This document shows positions 18,601-27,810 of a stretch of DNA of 39,510 nt, in pieces. Positions within the stretch are counted from its first letter, which is position 1. Every line of letters starts with the position of its first letter. The notes below the pieces were generated by a model. That model saw only the letters and a program-made list of their open reading frames with translations. It did not search any database and was not told the origin of the DNA. The stretch is from Candidatus Eiseniibacteriota bacterium (lineage in GTDB: Bacteria > Eisenbacteria > RBG-16-71-46), in the NCBI GenBank assembly GCA_016215625.1, contig JACRIW010000092.1, positions 1 to 39,510 of the forward strand, given 5' to 3'. A program made the position numbers and the translations under genes.

Positions 18601-18985
18601 CAGCACCGAACGCCTCGTGCACCAGTTCGGCACGTCGAGCCAGGTCGAGAGCAACTCCGACGTGAACTTCACGCTGAGCCGCTCGTACTCGCAGGGCCAG
18701 AAGGTCACGTTCCTCGGCAAGACGAGCACCGTGCGCAGCAACGTCAGCATGCAGCTCGCGACGATCTACTCGCACACGAAGGGCGAGACGCGATACGCGA
18801 ACGGCCTCGGCCTCGGCCAGCTGCGCGACGAGACCCGGCTCTCGGTCACCACCACCGGCTCGTACGGCTTCAGCTCGAACGTCACGGGCAGCGCCGTGCT
18901 GGGCTTCAACCACAACAAGAACAAGGCGAGCGGCATCGTGCGGCGCAGCGTCCGCGTCGAAGTCCGCGCGCAGTTCTCCTTCTGA
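12698..18985 (+). CDS. sprA: SprA, type IX secretion translocon / cell-surface protein
   Basis: 2,095 residues. SprA forms the giant outer-membrane beta-barrel through which T9SS cargo leaves the cell. The N-terminal part has DIRLEGQLSDRVKVNLLQNS, NRIAINYRGDEDDLVQALDLGN and a long series of amphipathic strands with aromatic turns. Around residues 1020-1120 is an acidic, calcium-site-like stretch, with FLNTEDTAP early and DTEDLNGNDNLDREEHYFEY later; the NTED-x-NGN pattern is typical of SprA. The last 600 residues are barrel strands, ending in the C-terminal phenylalanine of VEVRAQFSF. The N-terminus (MLNVLAVPVLAFLMGISG) is a signal peptide without the usual basic residues. Flavobacterial SprA is about 2,400 residues, so this is slightly short. 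No other T9SS component is in the window. Confidence 0.88.
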   Translation: MLNVLAVPVLAFLMGISGIPGLNALPGLKGLGHRKPKPVVLDSLPPAWKPSSRLALERNFVQRGLPRFGMGATGIKLSPSFDPRKVRTRIEPDSGAWSVAVEVGDIRLGAPYRSDLSMFAATNMNQTFLQRWQERSRRDLNSLGAGNAPATRQGLQLALPVQLPSFATSILGPGGPALNVSGSESIRLSGQSNWTNQQTTILGQKKSLFPSLDMQQDLDIRLEGQLSDRVKVNLLQNSANQIPLANRIAINYRGDEDDLVQALDLGNTSLALPGTQYVSYSGRNEGLFGVKVATRFGPLDFTALASKQEGRSERASYSGGSTRSNPTVADVDWIKGQYFLLYDPQYGAWRIDDASITIFRDDRINSNDYTPLRGKAMVDPTGLMMAGTLAGTPSDTAGYRGNFDRLTPLVDYEILPDYYAFADGLAFKIIRLKQPMPVNSNMCLAATYTAVPAAGTGGPTLTVGGQKLDASAGADSAYTLLKMLRPPRELLAAANSSELNTSAFDTTKAFDVVRELEMKNFYAIGGYGIDPKSFTLTIKRGRDEPPVQYADGPNGTRVNYIEVLGLDSWDESNSTPVKGHDERVDGTGRTSGARAYVDYANGVLWLPDPHPFAPRVNGGAGRWFDELMNLPDNINRRASLTGAAGSSLAPNAGIYDKYKLDPVADARYYLVFDYAAQRSGGNISLNRGSLLEGSEVVTVNGERWTRDRDYRIDYDTGQITLVRGLGPTDQLSIDYSYAPLFQQAGKTLIGSAFRLEGRDRSLGGAFLYESKGAQDLRPRLGEEPSRTLITDLNSEWRFRPSFLTRMVDALPGVRTSTPSEFGIQAEVGASFPNPNTRNEVFVDDMEGVRDAVSLSMTADRWHPMSPPSRARTLDADRRALVVDDFLDLPGQRNAEVRWYMPPNYVHERDLKPTLEDAQGAKNPRQALALSVPRVPQEMRDDPGLRDSLWTGLTYVLDPQGIDLSRAQFIEVWVNDFRDRHDPAIPHDLVRANDNRVMLHVDLGVVSEDQMRAPNRLPDGFLNTEDTAPRDGQLTVPPAKDEDTGVDGLRGSGEQTPIADLSTASESDREGDNYRDPDNDKEDIDPRKFQFTNGTEDNFRLAPYPDTEDLNGNDNLDREEHYFEYTIPLADSSRRYLVTDVYRDFLGQASVADDNGWRRYRIPITDSLRVQFGSPDLTMARHVRVWIEGLEEAEPKTASVQRPLLLLGGVEIVGNRWLAVELSEDQRERHTTMTLNSVNSLDNADIYVPPFDPGETRNGNQAQTRREQSIALEFTNLGADTLEAYRTFSLEENYTRYGALRWYASSFEVAGYDAAVDTTLFYFVRFSSDERGQNYYEIKRRMPSSSAPRTIDWQESRVLLEEVSNFKLSRPGLTADPIRVAFGTAGDSVIIIGRPSFTRLRRVSFGVINANPPGGREFPSGQLWFDEIRATDVKKDVGYANRVLVNGRMANLFTYNLAWNSRDENFLSVGESRGSGSRNTQVQATSQFDLHRFFEGTGVTLPVSLAWNRNSSKPRFTAGDDIVRTGAQQEASETRSETRSISTTYSRAWGERTHPLLKYTVAGLTANISRSETDSRTPSAVSSSAATNAGVNWSVAPRALVGIGLPLAKSKFYPLPERVYWNYQVNATESKSFTRATDGSGELIPSSDLKGRQATLGFGADSRPVDALSHHIEGTRALSLDNVPLDHIGFVNFGRLTSWRQNFSTRYSLQRGAWLRPSFNWGSNFGQMNDITSPNLSVRAINNGQNVQMNWDLPFDGLLNRRPMMAVAPVKPDSTKPAAKPKGPSIGWRDVLSRVGNVQTDLQLSRSSSYSRLRGNPSLLYLVGLSEDPGLADSTGGVSAAAGNNSQTGLDWRTNARTRIPVVFGSQLMLRFSYGDRTGENNGVLSRTSDRRFPDLEVDYGRVANAIKLTKFLQNPSLRTAWSVSKTHDYQVRRDSLTGESRTSDFHPLLSMRGSFKNGIQADLGVNHRSTERLVHQFGTSSQVESNSDVNFTLSRSYSQGQKVTFLGKTSTVRSNVSMQLATIYSHTKGETRYANGLGLGQLRDETRLSVTTTGSYGFSSNVTGSAVLGFNHNKNKASGIVRRSVRVEVRAQFSF

Positions 18986-19902
18986 TGACCCGACACCTGC
19001 TCTCCCTGGCCCTGCTCGCCGGCCTCGCGCTCCCCGCCTCGTGCGCCGGCAAGTCCCCCGTGAACGGCGCGCGCGCGCTCGAGCGCGTGAAGACGCAGTG
19101 CGCGTTCGGGCCGCGTGTCGTCGGAACCGAAGCGCACGCGAAGACGCTCGAGTGGATCGTGGCCGAGGCCACCCGGCTCGGCGGCCGTGTCGAACGCCAG
19201 ACGTTCGCCGACTCCGCGACCGGAAGGGCGGTCACGCTCACGAACGTGATCGCGCACTTCGGTCCGGAGACCGGGCGGCGCATCCTGTTCTGCGCGCACT
19301 TCGACTCGCGGCCGTGGTGCGACCGCGATCCGGATCCCGCGTTCCACGACCAGCCCGTGCCCGGCGCGAACGACGGCGCCTCCGGTGTCGCGGTGCTGCT
19401 CGAACTGGCCGAGCGCTTCAAGCTCTCGCCGCCCCCCGTGGGGGTGGACCTCGTGTTCTTCGACGGCGAGGACCTCGGCACGAACGACCGGCCCGAGGAG
19501 TTCTGCCTCGGCTCGCGCGGCTACGCCGAGCGCCTCCCGGCGCCGGGCTCGCCCGGCCGTCCGGTCGCCGGGTTCCTCCTCGACATGGTGGGAGACCGGG
19601 ACCTGCAGGTCTTCCACGAGAAGAACTCCGCCGAACGGGCGTCCAACCTGACCGCGCTGGTCGCCGAGGCCGCCCGCGCGACCGGGGCCCGCTCGTTCCG
19701 GGACGAGGTGAAGTGGTCGATCATCGACGACCACGTGCCCCTGCTGGATGCCGGCCTGCCCACCGTGGACGTCATCGACTTCGACTACCCCGCGTGGCAC
19801 ACCCACCGGGACACCCCCGACCAGGTGAGCGCCGAGAGCCTCGCCGAGGTCGCCCGGGTGGTCGAATGGATCGCCTACCGGAGCGTGCTCGCCCGCCCCT
19901 GA
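18985..19902 (+). CDS. Glutaminyl-peptide cyclotransferase, M28-like, exported
   Basis: 305 residues. This family cyclises N-terminal glutamine to pyroglutamate, or cleaves peptides in the sister M28 aminopeptidases. The N-terminus is a signal peptide (LLSLALLAGLALPASC); C20 could be a lipid anchor, although the lipobox is imperfect. Metal-site residues are H105 (CAHFDSRP), D130 (GANDGASG), E162/D163 (FFDGEDLG), D200 (LLDMVGD) and H272 (WHTHRDTPD). EEFCLGSRGYAE and SIIDDHVPLLDAG resemble glutaminyl cyclase (the EDDHIPFL block of the human enzyme) more than aminopeptidases. The ATG shares one base with the sprA stop (TGATG), so the two are translationally coupled. In Bacteroidetes this enzyme acts on periplasmic proteins that begin with Gln after signal-peptide removal. 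A plain M28 aminopeptidase is the alternative. Confidence 0.8.
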   Translation: MTRHLLSLALLAGLALPASCAGKSPVNGARALERVKTQCAFGPRVVGTEAHAKTLEWIVAEATRLGGRVERQTFADSATGRAVTLTNVIAHFGPETGRRILFCAHFDSRPWCDRDPDPAFHDQPVPGANDGASGVAVLLELAERFKLSPPPVGVDLVFFDGEDLGTNDRPEEFCLGSRGYAERLPAPGSPGRPVAGFLLDMVGDRDLQVFHEKNSAERASNLTALVAEAARATGARSFRDEVKWSIIDDHVPLLDAGLPTVDVIDFDYPAWHTHRDTPDQVSAESLAEVARVVEWIAYRSVLARP

Positions 19903-19940
19903 CCCGTTCGCTCGAAGCGAAGCTCCCCCGGGGGGCCGAC

Positions 19941-19970
19941 TTGCCCAACGCCTGTGCCATCGAGTAGTTT
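19941..19970 (+). promoter_or_regulatory. Candidate promoter of the rimP-nusA-infB operon
   Basis: TTGCCC (19941-19946), 18 nt spacer, TAGTTT (19965-19970). The boxes resemble the candidate rpsO promoter TTGCCG-17-TAGATT. Transcription would start near 19977, just before the hairpin at 19979-20003. Confidence 0.35.
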
Positions 19971-19978
19971 GCGGCTCA

Positions 19979-20010
19979 GGAGTGGGGCAGGTGCGACCAC
20001 TCCCTTTTTT
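19979..20010 (+). terminator. Intrinsic terminator or attenuator before rimP
   Basis: GGAGTGG (19979-19985) and CCACTCC (19997-20003) pair perfectly around an 11-nt loop, followed by C and six T (20005-20010). It is the only classical hairpin-plus-U6 in the window. It lies 77 nt after the glutaminyl cyclase stop and 20 nt before rimP. It may end the sprA transcript. Because a promoter candidate lies upstream of it, it could also act as an attenuator in the rimP-nusA leader. Confidence 0.7.
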
Positions 20011-20029
20011 GTCTTACGCGGGAGCCATA

Positions 20030-20563
20030 GTGGAAGTGCGTGAAGAGGTTCGCCAGCTGGCATCCCCACTGGCTGAAGAGGACGGGTACGAGCTCGTGGA
20101 CGTCGAGATGGCGTCCGCAGGCCGTCATCGCATCATTCGCGTGTTCCTCGACAAGCCGGGTGGGGTGAGCGTGGGCGACTGTGCCCGTTTCAGCCGCCGG
20201 TTGTCGGACTGCCTGGACATGAACCAGACCATTCCGGGGAGCTATCACCTCGAGGTGAGCTCGCCCGGCCTCGACCGTCCCATCCGGACGCTCGAGCACG
20301 TCCAGCGTTTCGCCGGCCAGCGTGTGTCGCTGGCCACGCACGAACCACGGGAAGGGCGCCGGCGCTGGGAGGGTGTGCTCCTCGCGCTGGGCGACGACCG
20401 CGTGGGCGTTCGCACCGAAGACAACGAAGAACATGGGTTCGAGTGGGCCGAGGTGAAGTCGGCCCGCCTGGTGGTGGATCCGTGGGAAGGCCTGCGGAAT
20501 ACCACGGGCCGCACGGCGGCGAAGCCGAAGTCCAGGCCGAAGCCGCGGGGAGGGGCTCGATGA
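20030..20563 (+). CDS. rimP: Ribosome maturation factor RimP
   Basis: 177 residues. RimP binds the 30S subunit precursor and helps assembly around S12. The N-terminal alpha/beta domain has GYELVDVEMASAGRHRIIRVFLDKPGGVSVGDC, then the RRLSDCLD helix and the conserved YHLEVSSPGLDRPI. The C-terminal SH3-like barrel follows (RVSLATHEP, then WEGVLLALGDDRVGV). The C-terminus is a basic tail (KPKSRPKPRGG) that may contact RNA. GTG 20030 was chosen because GGGAG (20020-20024) is 5 nt upstream; the frame is open to 19982, but that would run through the hairpin. The stop overlaps the nusA start (ATGA). The order rimP-nusA-infB is widely conserved. Confidence 0.93.
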   Translation: MEVREEVRQLASPLAEEDGYELVDVEMASAGRHRIIRVFLDKPGGVSVGDCARFSRRLSDCLDMNQTIPGSYHLEVSSPGLDRPIRTLEHVQRFAGQRVSLATHEPREGRRRWEGVLLALGDDRVGVRTEDNEEHGFEWAEVKSARLVVDPWEGLRNTTGRTAAKPKSRPKPRGGAR

Positions 20564-21934
20564 ACAACGAAATCCTGGATGCGCTGAGCCAGATCACGCG
20601 CGAGAAGAGCGTGGACCGCGCGATGCTCATCGAGACGCTCGAGACGGGTCTGGCGAGCGCCGTGCGCAAGAAGCACGGCCTCACGGCGGACGTCGAAGTG
20701 CGCTTCAACGACAAGAGCGGCCAGCTCGAGTGCGCGCTGCGCATGACCGTGGTGGACACGGTCGAGGATCCCGCCTTCCAGTGGACCGTCGAGAAGGCGC
20801 GCGCGCACAAGAGCGACGCGGCCGTCGGCGACGTCATCCGCATTCCGCTGCCGATCAACGAATTCGGCCGCAACGCGATCCAGACCGCCAAGCAGGTGCT
20901 CATCCAGCGCGTGCGCGAGGCGGAGCGCGACCGCGTGTTCAAGGAGTACTCGGACAAGATCGGCACGCTCGTGCGCGGCGTCGTCCAGCAGGTGGACCGC
21001 GGCAACGTGATCGTGAAGCTCGACTTCTCCGAGGGCGTGCTGCCGGCGCGCGAGCAGATCCCCCGCTCGTATCACCGTCAGGGCGACTACGTGCGAGCCG
21101 TCGTGCTCAACGTGGACAAGTCCGCGAAGGGCCCGCAGGTGATCATGTCGCGCACGCATCCCGACTTCCTCAAGCGCCTGTTCGAGAACGAGGTTCCCGA
21201 GATCGCCGACGGCATCGTCGAGGTCAAGGCGGTCTCGCGCGAGGCCGGCGCCCGCTCGAAGATCTCGGTGTTCTCGACCGACCCGCGCGTGGACGCGGTC
21301 GGCTCGTGCGTGGGCCTGAAGGGGTCGCGCGTGCAGAGCATCGTGCGTGAGCTCGGCGGTGAGCGCATCGACATCGTGCCGTGGTCGGCCGACCCGGCGG
21401 TGTTCGTGTCGCGCGCGCTGTCCCCGGCCCGCGTCATGGACGTGAAGGTGAACGAGGCCGAAGGCCGCATGAACGTGATCGTGGCCGACGACCAGCTTTC
21501 CCTCGCCATCGGCAAGGGCGGCCAGAACGCGCGCCTCGCGGCGCGGCTGACCGGCTGGAAGATCGACCTCGTCTCGAAGAGCGAGGAGAAGAAGCGTCAC
21601 GACCTCGAGCGGGCGAGCCGCATCGAGGTGGAGCAGCTCGAACTCGGCGAAGCCACGACCGAGAAGCTCATCTCCGCGGGCATCGAGACCGTGCAGGAAC
21701 TGGTCGCGACCCCGCTGGAAACGCTCGTGCAGATCCCGGGTATCGGCGAAAAGACCGCCGAGAAGGTGCTGGCGACCGCGCAGGAGTACCTGGCCGCGCA
21801 TCCGCCGGTGGCGCCCGAAACGACGGGTGGCGAACTGGAGTTCACGCCCGAGATGACCGCCGACGAGGACGAACTCGCGGCGGGCGACGGCACCGAGGCG
21901 CCCGCATCTCGCGAAGCCGCGGAAGGAGCTGACC

Positions 21935-21945
<11 letters not shown>
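20560..21945 (+). CDS. nusA: Transcription termination/antitermination factor NusA
   Basis: 461 residues. NusA binds RNA polymerase and nascent RNA and promotes pausing, hairpin termination and antitermination. The N-terminal polymerase-binding domain starts NNEILDALSQITREKSVDR. The S1 domain is about residues 133-200 (GVVQQVDRGNVIVKL). KH1 contains VDAVGSCVGLKGSRVQSIVREL and KH2 contains LAIGKGGQNARLAARLTGWKIDL. After KH2 comes one helix-hairpin-helix unit (LETLVQIPGIGEKTAEKVL) and an acidic tail, so the length lies between B. subtilis (371) and E. coli (495). A GGGAGG sequence precedes the ATG, and the start overlaps rimP. It overlaps infB by 11 nt. Confidence 0.97.
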
Positions 21946-24529
<2,584 letters not shown>

Positions 24530-24542
24530 TGCCGTTTCCCGG

Positions 24543-24572
24543 CGGCGGCGCGTCCACCCGGGCGCGCCGCCG
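24543..24572 (+). terminator. GC hairpin after infB, no U-tract
   Basis: CGGCGGCGCG (24543-24552) pairs with CGCGCCGCCG (24563-24572) around a 10-nt loop. It lies in the 64-nt gap between infB and the next gene, followed by TTCGC only. It could reduce downstream expression or stabilise the infB end. Confidence 0.35.
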
Positions 24573-24593
24573 TTCGCACTCTCGGGAGGCTCC

Positions 24594-24875
24594 GTGTTCG
24601 TCGGCATCGTCCGCGTCGAGCTGCACATTCCCGCGGCGCGCTCGCTGAAGGACAAGCGGCAGGTGGTGCGCGCGCTCAAGGACCGGCTGCGCGAGCGCCT
24701 GCACGCGGCGGTCGCCGAGGTGGATCATCAGGACCTCTGGCAGCGCGCGGCCCTCGGGCTCGCGGTGGTGTCCGGGGAGAGCGGCCAGGTCCGGGAGCAG
24801 CTCCAGTCGGCGCGCCGGATCGTCGAGCAGGAATACGCCGCGCAGATCACCGACTGGCAGGAGAACATCGAGTGA
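24594..24875 (+). CDS. ylxP: DUF503 / YlxP-family small protein
   Basis: 93 residues from GTG 24594 (GGGAGG is 4 nt upstream). The family signature is clear: [34 protein letters not shown], then [22 protein letters not shown]. These ferredoxin-like-fold proteins are found almost always between infB and rbfA. A role in ribosome maturation is suspected from this context, but no reaction is known. The stop overlaps the rbfA start (GTGA), which supports co-translation. Confidence 0.9.
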   Translation: MFVGIVRVELHIPAARSLKDKRQVVRALKDRLRERLHAAVAEVDHQDLWQRAALGLAVVSGESGQVREQLQSARRIVEQEYAAQITDWQENIE

Positions 24876-25243
24876 GAATCCGACCGGAAAAAGTCGCGCA
24901 CCTGATGCGCCGCGAAGTCGCGGACATCCTCGAGACGCGCCTGCGCGATCCGCGCCTCACGACCACGGTCACGGTGACGGACGTGCAGGTCACGCACGAC
25001 CTGTCGTTCGCGCGCATCTACGTGACCATGATGGGCGAGCGCGAGTCGCGCGCCGCCGGCATGGCCGCGCTGCAGCACGCCGCGGGCTTCGTACGCCGCG
25101 AACTCGGCGACCGGCTCGGCCTGCGCGAGGTGCCCGAGGTGCGGTTCCTCTACGACGAGTCGCTCGACCACGGGCAGCGCGTCGAGGAACTGCTCAAGAA
25201 GATCGAACGCGGCGAAAAGGTGGAGGACGAGGAGACGGAATGA
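24872..25243 (+). CDS. rbfA: Ribosome-binding factor A
   Basis: 123 residues. RbfA binds the 30S precursor near the 16S 5' end and is needed for late processing and cold growth. The KH-like fold shows RPEKVAHLMRREVADILETRLRDPRL, VTVTDVQVTHDLSFARIYVTMMG, and PEVRFLYDESLDHGQRVEELLKKI. It starts at GTG 24872 within the ylxP stop and ends in an acidic tail that overlaps truB by ATGA. AGGAG lies 8 nt before the start. Confidence 0.95.
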   Translation: MRIRPEKVAHLMRREVADILETRLRDPRLTTTVTVTDVQVTHDLSFARIYVTMMGERESRAAGMAALQHAAGFVRRELGDRLGLREVPEVRFLYDESLDHGQRVEELLKKIERGEKVEDEETE

Positions 25244-26229
25244 CGGGCGCGTCCGTGCGAAGCCCGCGTCCCGCGCGCCCCGCTCCGCTCGAGTGGGCGG
25301 GCCTGCTGCCGGTGGACAAGCCCGGCGGCATGACCTCGCACGACGTCGTCTCGCGTGCCCGGGCCGTGCTCGGCACGCGCGCGATCGGGCACCTCGGCAC
25401 GCTCGATCCCGGCGCGAGCGGCCTGCTCGTGCTGGCCGTGGGCCCGGCGACGCGCTGCGCGCAGGTCTGGCAGGGCGGCGCGAAGACCTACGCCGCGACC
25501 GTGCGCTTCGGCGTCGTGACCACGTCGCAGGACCTGGACGGCGACGTGCTCGAGACCCACGAGGTGACCGCCGACGAGGCGGCCGTGCGCCGCGCGTCGG
25601 AGGGGATGCTCGGCGATTCCGCGCAGGTGCCGCCGATGGTGTCCGCGCTCAAGCACAAGGGCGAGCGGCTCTACGACATCGCGCGCCGCGGCGAGGTCGT
25701 CGAGCGCGAGCCGCGCCCGATCACCGTGCAGGCGTGGGAATGGACGCACTTCGCGCTCCCCGAGGCCGGCTGCGTCGTGCGCTGCTCGGGCGGCACATAC
25801 GTGCGCACGCTCGCGCACGATCTCGGCGCCGCGCTCGGCTGCGGGGCCGCGCTCGCGAGCCTGCGCCGCCTGGCGAGCGAGCCGTTCCGGGTGGAGGACG
25901 CCTGCCCGTGGGACGCGTTCGTGCCGGGAGATCGCGACGCGCTGCTCGCGCGCTGGGGCGTGACGCTCGACCGCGCGCTCGACGTGCTGCCGGCCGTCGC
26001 GCTCGACGCCGCGCAGGCCGGCGCGCTCGGTCACGGCCAGTTCGTGGAGCCCTCGCTCGAGCGCGCGGCCACGGCCGCGATCGGCGCCGGCCCGCGCACC
26101 GTCGCGCTGCGCGACCTCGGGGGCCGCGCGCTCGCGCTCGGCGAACTCGTGCGCGAGGCGGACGGCCGCGTGCTCGCGCGGCCGAACGTCGTCTTCCCGT
26201 GGGCGGTGCGCGAGGGGAGGGCGGCATGA
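25240..26229 (+). CDS. truB: tRNA pseudouridine-55 synthase
   Basis: 329 residues. It makes pseudouridine 55 in the T-loop of tRNAs. The N-terminus [21 protein letters not shown] and the catalytic motif [14 protein letters not shown] (50-63, with the nucleophile D56) are diagnostic, as are TYAATVRFG and [22 protein letters not shown]. The C-terminal PUA-like part (about 245-329) is present. About 17 Pro/Arg-rich residues precede the usual start and may be dispensable. The gene overlaps rbfA and ribF by ATGA on each side, so the block is tightly coupled. Confidence 0.96.
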   Translation: MTGASVRSPRPARPAPLEWAGLLPVDKPGGMTSHDVVSRARAVLGTRAIGHLGTLDPGASGLLVLAVGPATRCAQVWQGGAKTYAATVRFGVVTTSQDLDGDVLETHEVTADEAAVRRASEGMLGDSAQVPPMVSALKHKGERLYDIARRGEVVEREPRPITVQAWEWTHFALPEAGCVVRCSGGTYVRTLAHDLGAALGCGAALASLRRLASEPFRVEDACPWDAFVPGDRDALLARWGVTLDRALDVLPAVALDAAQAGALGHGQFVEPSLERAATAAIGAGPRTVALRDLGGRALALGELVREADGRVLARPNVVFPWAVREGRAA

Positions 26230-27131
26230 GCGTCGTGGCCGTGGGGGTGTTCGACGGGCTGCACCGTGGGCATCGCGCGCTGTTCGAGCGCGCCCTCGCA
26301 CGCGCGGCGGGCGATCGTTGCGTGGCGGTGAGCTTCGATCCGCACCCGGACGTCGTGCTCGCGAAGGAGTTCCGCGCGGTCGCGCCGCTCACGCCGCTGC
26401 CGGAGAAGCACGCGCGGCTCGCGGCGATGGGCGTGGAACTGCATGTGCTGCCGTTCACGCGCGAACTCGCCGCGCTCTCGCCCGAGGAGTTCGTCGAGCG
26501 CCACCTCGTCACGCCGTTCGCGCCGCGCGCGCTGGTCGTGGGCGAGGATTTCGCGCTCGGCCGCGGCCGCGCCGGCAACGTCGAACGGCTGCGCCAGATC
26601 GGCTCCGGTCACGGCTTCGAGGTCGAGTCCGTGCCGCTGCTCGCCGAGGGCGCGGAGGTCGTGAGCGCCTCGCGCATCCGCGCGGCGCTCGCCGAGGGCC
26701 GGGTCGCGGACGCCGCCGCGCTGCTCGGCCGCCGCTACACGCTCACCGGGCTCGTGGTGCACGGCGACAAGATCGGGCGCACGCTCGGCTGGCCGACCGC
26801 GAACCTGCGCCTGCACGACGAGAAGGCCGTGCCCGCGCTCGGCATCTACGCGGTCTGGGCGCGCATCGCCGGGGAGCGGGAGTGGCGCGCCGGAGCGATG
26901 AGCGTCGGCATCCGCCCCACGTTCGACGGCAAGCTGCGCACGCTCGAGGTGCACCTGCTCGGCTGGGACGGCGACATCTACGGCCGCGACGTCGAGGTGC
27001 AGTTCGTGCAGTGGCTGCGGTCCGAACTCAAGTTCGACGGGCGCGAGGCGCTCGTGGCCGCCATCGCGGCCGACGTCGAGCACACGCGGCAGCGCCTCGC
27101 CGAGCCCGAAAACGCTCCCGAACTCGACTGA
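26226..27131 (+). CDS. ribF: Bifunctional riboflavin kinase / FAD synthetase
   Basis: 301 residues. It phosphorylates riboflavin to FMN and adenylylates FMN to FAD. The N-terminal FAD synthetase domain is a nucleotidylyltransferase with [12 protein letters not shown] (the HxGH motif, residues 5-16) and the late block [12 protein letters not shown]. The C-terminal riboflavin kinase domain (about 175-295) has [27 protein letters not shown] and [10 protein letters not shown], followed by [25 protein letters not shown]. Both domains appear complete. The protein is a few residues shorter at the N-terminus than average. The start overlaps truB (ATGA). truB-ribF-rpsO is a common bacterial order. Confidence 0.95.
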   Translation: MSVVAVGVFDGLHRGHRALFERALARAAGDRCVAVSFDPHPDVVLAKEFRAVAPLTPLPEKHARLAAMGVELHVLPFTRELAALSPEEFVERHLVTPFAPRALVVGEDFALGRGRAGNVERLRQIGSGHGFEVESVPLLAEGAEVVSASRIRAALAEGRVADAAALLGRRYTLTGLVVHGDKIGRTLGWPTANLRLHDEKAVPALGIYAVWARIAGEREWRAGAMSVGIRPTFDGKLRTLEVHLLGWDGDIYGRDVEVQFVQWLRSELKFDGREALVAAIAADVEHTRQRLAEPENAPELD

Positions 27132-27229
27132 ACGGGCCAGGACGTCCATTCGCATTGCATCGTTCTGACGTTTTCGCGCCTCTCGATGGAGAAAACGCCT
27201 CGATCGGGTCCGGAAAGCCTCCTCGACCG

Positions 27230-27258
27230 TTGCCGGAGCGGGGCCGGAATGCTAGATT
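27230..27258 (+). promoter_or_regulatory. Candidate promoter of rpsO
   Basis: TTGCCG (27230-27235), 17-nt spacer, TAGATT (27253-27258) with an extended TGC directly before it. It lies in the 251-nt gap between ribF and rpsO and would give a leader of about 120 nt. Confidence 0.5.
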
Positions 27259-27337
27259 GCCGCGTCGCTCTGCCCCCCTTGCGGACCTGCAGGGCGGCGA
27301 TTCACTCCGCTCCCTCCGACGAGACCTGACACTCGCG

Positions 27338-27353
27338 GACGAGGGGCCTCGTC
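27338..27353 (+). promoter_or_regulatory. Hairpin in the rpsO leader, possible S15 autoregulatory element
   Basis: GACGAG (27338-27343) and CTCGTC (27348-27353) pair around GGGC, 29 nt before the rpsO start. S15 represses its own mRNA through leader structures in several phyla, with unrelated folds. This hairpin is only a candidate, chosen by position. Confidence 0.3.
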
Positions 27354-27382
27354 TTCCCACCTCTTGGCAGGAGATCGCCACT

Positions 27383-27652
27383 GTGACGCTCACGAAGGAG
27401 CAGAAGCAGGGCATCATCGAGAAGTTCAAGACGCACGAAGGGGATTCCGGCTCGCCCGAGGTCCAGATCGCGCTCTTGACCGAGAAGATCAACTACCTGA
27501 CGGAGCACTTCAAGGTTCACAAGCGCGATCATGCGTCGCGCCGCGGCCTGCTCCGCATGGTGGGCCAGCGCCGCCGGCTGCTGGACTACCTCAAGGCGAC
27601 CAAGGTGGATCGGTACCGAAAGGTCGTCAAGGAACTGGGACTTCGTCGCTAG
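27383..27652 (+). CDS. rpsO: Ribosomal protein S15
   Basis: 89 residues from GTG 27383, exactly the usual S15 length. S15 is a primary 16S rRNA-binding protein of the 30S platform. Its helices are easy to recognise: [60 protein letters not shown], and [26 protein letters not shown] lies 9 nt upstream of GTG. The usual neighbour pnp follows, separated by a terminator hairpin. Confidence 0.97.
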   Translation: MTLTKEQKQGIIEKFKTHEGDSGSPEVQIALLTEKINYLTEHFKVHKRDHASRRGLLRMVGQRRRLLDYLKATKVDRYRKVVKELGLRR

Positions 27653-27672
27653 GAACATCCTGGCGACATGGG

Positions 27673-27700
27673 AACGCGGCCCCATTCGGGGCCGCGTTTC
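27673..27700 (+). terminator. Hairpin terminator after rpsO
   Basis: AACGCGGCCCC (27673-27683) and GGGGCCGCGTT (27688-27698) form an 11-bp perfect stem with an ATTC loop, 20 nt after the rpsO stop. The T-run is only TTTC, so some read-through into pnp is likely, as in other rpsO-pnp operons. Confidence 0.65.
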
Positions 27701-27733
27701 TGCAAGAGCGGGGAAGGCCCCTGCTCGACCCGC

Positions 27734-27784
27734 CGGGCGCCGCACGCCCGACCGGGTGGACGTGACGACGAGGGTCGTCGTCAC
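27734..27784 (+). promoter_or_regulatory. Double hairpin in the pnp leader
   Basis: The second hairpin is perfect: GTGACGACGA (27762-27771), GGG loop, TCGTCGTCAC (27775-27784), 26 nt before the pnp ATG. A weaker one (CGGGCG 27734-27739 with CGCCCG 27745-27750) precedes it. In E. coli the pnp leader folds into hairpins that RNase III cuts, and PNPase then represses its own mRNA. The position here is analogous; the mechanism is inference. Confidence 0.5.
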
Positions 27785-27810
27785 ATGCGAGAGCACAGGA
27801 AGAGACAAGA

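Noticed and set aside
12560..18913. Minus-strand open frame of over 2,100 codons opposite sprA
   Set aside because: High GC at third positions leaves antisense frames free of stops. The translation is low-complexity R/A/V/H-rich with no motifs, while the plus strand gives clear SprA.
18985..19050. Lipoprotein anchor in the glutaminyl cyclase (C20)
   Set aside because: The lipobox position -3 is proline (LPASC), which is poor for signal peptidase II; noted as possible but not called.
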